Positions 5,640-7,490 of a stretch of DNA of 7,490 nucleotides are shown here, one piece after another. How positions within the stretch are numbered: position 1 is the stretch's first letter; each line of letters opens with the position of its first letter. The notes under the pieces are model-generated. The model did no database searches. It saw only the letters and a list, made by a program, of their open reading frames with translations, and was not told where the DNA came from. Made by a program: the position numbers and the translations under genes. Source of the stretch: Methanomassiliicoccaceae archaeon (GTDB lineage Archaea > Thermoplasmatota > Thermoplasmata > Methanomassiliicoccales > Methanomethylophilaceae); contig WRNI01000065.1 of assembly GCA_009776695.1 (NCBI GenBank), forward strand, positions 1-7,490, in the 5' to 3' direction.

Positions 5640-7490
5640 TTACATTTTCGGCCGCAGCACGAACATGTATACGGCAAAGACCGCCAGCGCCGCGACCGCG
5701 ATGACCGCGACTATCAGTAACGTATTGTCACCGCCGTCACCGCCGCCCGCGACAGGCCCCGACCCTGGCTCCGTTGCTTTGCTTCCTTTTTGCGGAGCGA
5801 AATAGAAGTCCTCGCCGGCAACATCCCAGCCGTCTGCCGTGATGAAGTTGGTGAGTTCGTCCGCGCCGATAACGTCATCCTCGCTTGCGAAATAATTGTT
5901 CCTCACGTCGAGGTACGTGATCGAATTCAGTCCGGAAACGTCAAGCGATGTCAGGCTGTTTCCGGAACAGCCCAGTTCTACCAGCGACGTCAGGCCCGAA
6001 ACATCCAGTGCCGTCAGATCGTTGTTGTCACAGTACAGATATCTCAGCGACGTCAGGCCCGAAACATCCAGTGCCGTCAGATCGTTGTTGTCACAGTACA
6101 GATATCTCAGCGACGTCAGACCGGAGACGTCAAGCGATGTCAGCTCGTTACCGTCACAGTGCAACTCCCTCAGCGATGTCAGTTCGGAGACGTCAAGCGC
6201 CCCGGTCAGACCTTCGTTCTGAATGTAGAGATAAGTGATCCGCTTGTCCGTGGCGGCGGTGGACCATTCCACATCCCATGAGTACGGGCAGTAGCTCCCG
6301 TCGGCCGGGTCGGCCGGCTTCCAGTCAAGACCTTTGCTGGCTATGATCGCGTTGATAACGGCAATGTCGTCCGCATTGAATATCCCCGGCGCCTTCTGCG
6401 GCGAGAAGTAGAAATTGCCACCGTTAACATCCCAGCTGCCTGGGAAATAGAACAAAGATGCCGCGCCGGCGACATCGCTCTCGTCCGCAATCTCGTTAAA
6501 GGTTACGTCAAGGTGCCTCAGCGCGGTGTTGCCGGAAACATCCAGCGCAGTTAGTTCATTGAGGGAACAATACAGAGTGACCAGCTTGGTGTTGCTGGAA
6601 ACATCCAGTACGGTCAGCTTGTTGGCGGAACAATGCAAATATTCCAACGCGGTGTTGCTGGAAACATCCAGCGTGGTCAGGCTGTTGTCATCACAATACA
6701 GAGTGACCAGCTTGGTGTTGATGGAAACATCCAGCGAGGTCAGGTTACTGCCGTAACAATCCAAATATTCCAACGCGGTGTTGTAGGAAACATCCAGCAC
6801 GGTCAGCTTGTTATCTCCGCAAGACAGTTCTTCCAATGCGATGTTGCCGGAAACATCCAGCACGGTCAGCTTGTTATAGGAGCAAGACAGCACTTCCAAT
6901 GCGGTGTTGTAGGAAACATCCAGCGAGGTCAGGCTGTTGTCGGAACACCGTAGCTCTTTCAATGCGATGTTGCTGGAAACATCCAGCGAGGTCAGGCTGT
7001 TGTCGGAACAATACAGATATTCCAGCGCGGTGTTCTTTGAAACATCCAGCGCGGTCAGGTCGTTGCTGTCACAGTACAGGTTCCTCAGCGCGGTGTTCTT
7101 TGAAACATCCAGCGCGGTCAGGTCGTTGCTGTCACAGTACAGGTTCCTCAGCGCGGTCAGTCCGGAGACATCCAGCGTGCCGGTCAGATCTTTGTAATCT
7201 ATGTCCAGCGTTGTTATGCGCTGCTCTGAGCCTATCGTGGTCCATGTCGCGCCGGTCCAGCCGGACGGCACATAACTTCCGTCCGCGGGGTCGGCCTTGG
7301 CCCAGCCCAGACCGTTATCGGCAATGATACCGTTTATGGCATTTATATCGTCGACGTTATAGTCGCCGGGAGCCCCGATCACCGCGTTCTCGTTTTCGTT
7401 AACGTCGGCGTTCGTTAAAAGCGCGAACGCCGTGACCGCGAGCAATGCCGCGATCATCACGGAGAGGGCTGCTCCCCCCCCCCCTAATTT
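5640..7490 (-). CDS. Secreted LRR surface protein with C-terminal membrane anchor, 5' end missing
   Basis: A large cell-surface protein, probably involved in adhesion or binding. Counting from the GTG at 7460 (606 residues): hydrophobic signal segment (about 1-18); module 1 with an N-cap (32-103), ten 21-residue LRRs (104-313) and a C-cap (314-356); module 2 with a homologous N-cap (359-429), four LRRs (430-513) and a C-cap (514-558); Gly/Ser linker (559-578); transmembrane helix (about 579-600) and short tail LRPKM. The repeat is LxxLxCxxNxLTxLDVSxNT. The frame stays open to the window edge through a run of 11 G, reading KLGGGGAALSV before the GTG, so a start beyond the window would give a signal peptide with a basic n-region. 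GTG 7460 or ATG 7457 are alternative starts with no positive n-region. This LRR type is common in gut bacteria, so bacterial ancestry is possible. Ligand unknown. Confidence 0.85.
   Translation of the reverse strand, partial: KLGGGGAALSVMIAALLAVTAFALLTNADVNENENAVIGAPGDYNVDDINAINGIIADNGLGWAKADPADGSYVPSGWTGATWTTIGSEQRITTLDIDYKDLTGTLDVSGLTALRNLYCDSNDLTALDVSKNTALRNLYCDSNDLTALDVSKNTALEYLYCSDNSLTSLDVSSNIALKELRCSDNSLTSLDVSYNTALEVLSCSYNKLTVLDVSGNIALEELSCGDNKLTVLDVSYNTALEYLDCYGSNLTSLDVSINTKLVTLYCDDNSLTTLDVSSNTALEYLHCSANKLTVLDVSSNTKLVTLYCSLNELTALDVSGNTALRHLDVTFNEIADESDVAGAASLFYFPGSWDVNGGNFYFSPQKAPGIFNADDIAVINAIIASKGLDWKPADPADGSYCPYSWDVEWSTAATDKRITYLYIQNEGLTGALDVSELTSLRELHCDGNELTSLDVSGLTSLRYLYCDNNDLTALDVSGLTSLRYLYCDNNDLTALDVSGLTSLVELGCSGNSLTSLDVSGLNSITYLDVRNNYFASEDDVIGADELTNFITADGWDVAGEDFYFAPQKGSKATEPGSGPVAGGGDGGDNTLLIVAVIAVAALAVFAVYMFVLRPKM
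5922..6173 (-). repeat. LRR array 2: four 63-bp / 21-residue units
   Basis: Four contiguous units with Cys at 435, 456, 477 and 498 of the LRR protein. Units use LDVSGLTS rather than the LDVSxNTA ending typical of array 1, so this array has evolved as its own family, but it is framed by caps homologous to those of array 1. Confidence 0.93.
5982..6107 (-). repeat. Perfect 63-bp tandem duplication in LRR array 2
   Basis: 5982-6044 and 6045-6107 are identical over all 63 bases, and the first 12 bases of the unit recur at 6108. Zero divergence, including third codon positions, indicates a very recent duplication or gene conversion. It may be unstable or mis-assembled in short-read data. Confidence 0.95.
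6522..7151 (-). repeat. LRR array 1: ten 63-bp / 21-residue units
   Basis: Ten contiguous units with no length variation. The conserved Cys recurs exactly every 21 residues, at 109, 130, 151, 172, 193, 214, 235, 256, 277 and 298 of the LRR protein (numbered from GTG 7460). At DNA level the period is 63 bp, with GGAAACATCCAG-type blocks recurring on the plus strand. The periodicity also creates long open antisense frames, which are not genes. Confidence 0.95.
7023..7148 (-). repeat. Perfect 63-bp tandem duplication in LRR array 1
   Basis: 7023-7085 and 7086-7148 are identical over 63 bases and encode the first LRR units of the protein. This is independent in sequence from the pair at 5982-6107, so array expansion has happened at both ends of the gene. 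Confidence 0.95.
7474..7484 (-). repeat. Homopolymer of 11 G on the coding strand
   Basis: Eleven consecutive C on the plus strand (G in the coding sense) lie at the open 5' end of the surface-protein frame. As read, the frame passes through as Gly-Gly-Gly-Gly and continues into the hydrophobic signal segment; gain or loss of one G would shift it. Runs this long are prone to slippage in cells and to sequencing error. Confidence 0.9.

Noticed and set aside
5922..7151. CRISPR-like regular repeats
   Set aside because: The period is 63 bp with no unique spacers; the repeats are coding LRR units.
5790..7327. Several long open frames on the plus strand opposite the LRR gene
   Set aside because: They are by-products of the stop-free 63-bp period; their products are repetitive Ser/Arg- or Gln-rich translations of the same repeats without start signals.

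Overview
The window is archaeal chromosome, with every supported gene on the minus strand. An NMD3-family protein, a DUF424 protein and a single archaeal-type MCM helicase next to each other are diagnostic of Archaea. Start signals are a mix of Shine-Dalgarno sites and one apparent leaderless start. The class I two-subunit fumarase and the Cys-rich leucine-rich-repeat (LRR) surface protein with a C-terminal membrane anchor would fit a gut-type methanogen such as a member of the Methanomassiliicoccales (Thermoplasmatota). That placement is inference, not something the sequence proves.

Layout in the direction of transcription (right to left): (1) 7490-5640, a cell-surface LRR protein whose 5' end runs off the window. 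It is built from two homologous modules and ends in a membrane anchor, and a GC hairpin follows it at 5606-5627. (2) A gap of about 130 bp holds that terminator and a TATA-like element that probably starts the next transcription unit. (3) 5500-1307 is a compact information-processing cluster: a small winged-helix-like protein, MCM helicase interrupted by a 161-residue mini-intein, DUF424 and NMD3. MCM, DUF424 and NMD3 are joined by overlapping stops and starts, which suggests co-transcription and translational coupling. (4) 1266-1 holds the alpha and beta subunits of fumarate hydratase, with beta cut by the window edge.

The helicase unwinds DNA at replication forks, NMD3 belongs to large-ribosomal-subunit maturation, and the role of DUF424 is not established; the cluster therefore links replication and translation genes in one apparent operon. 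The fumarase converts malate and fumarate in a partial TCA pathway.

Most worth a second look: the endonuclease-free MCM intein, whose block B has Thr where the conserved catalytic His is expected; an 11-G homopolymer at the open 5' end of the surface-protein frame (possible phase-variable switch or assembly problem); perfect 63-bp tandem repeats in the LRR gene; and an unbroken 21-residue cysteine ladder in that protein. No RNA genes, CRISPR arrays or insertion sequences were seen, and no stretch over 300 bp lacks a gene.
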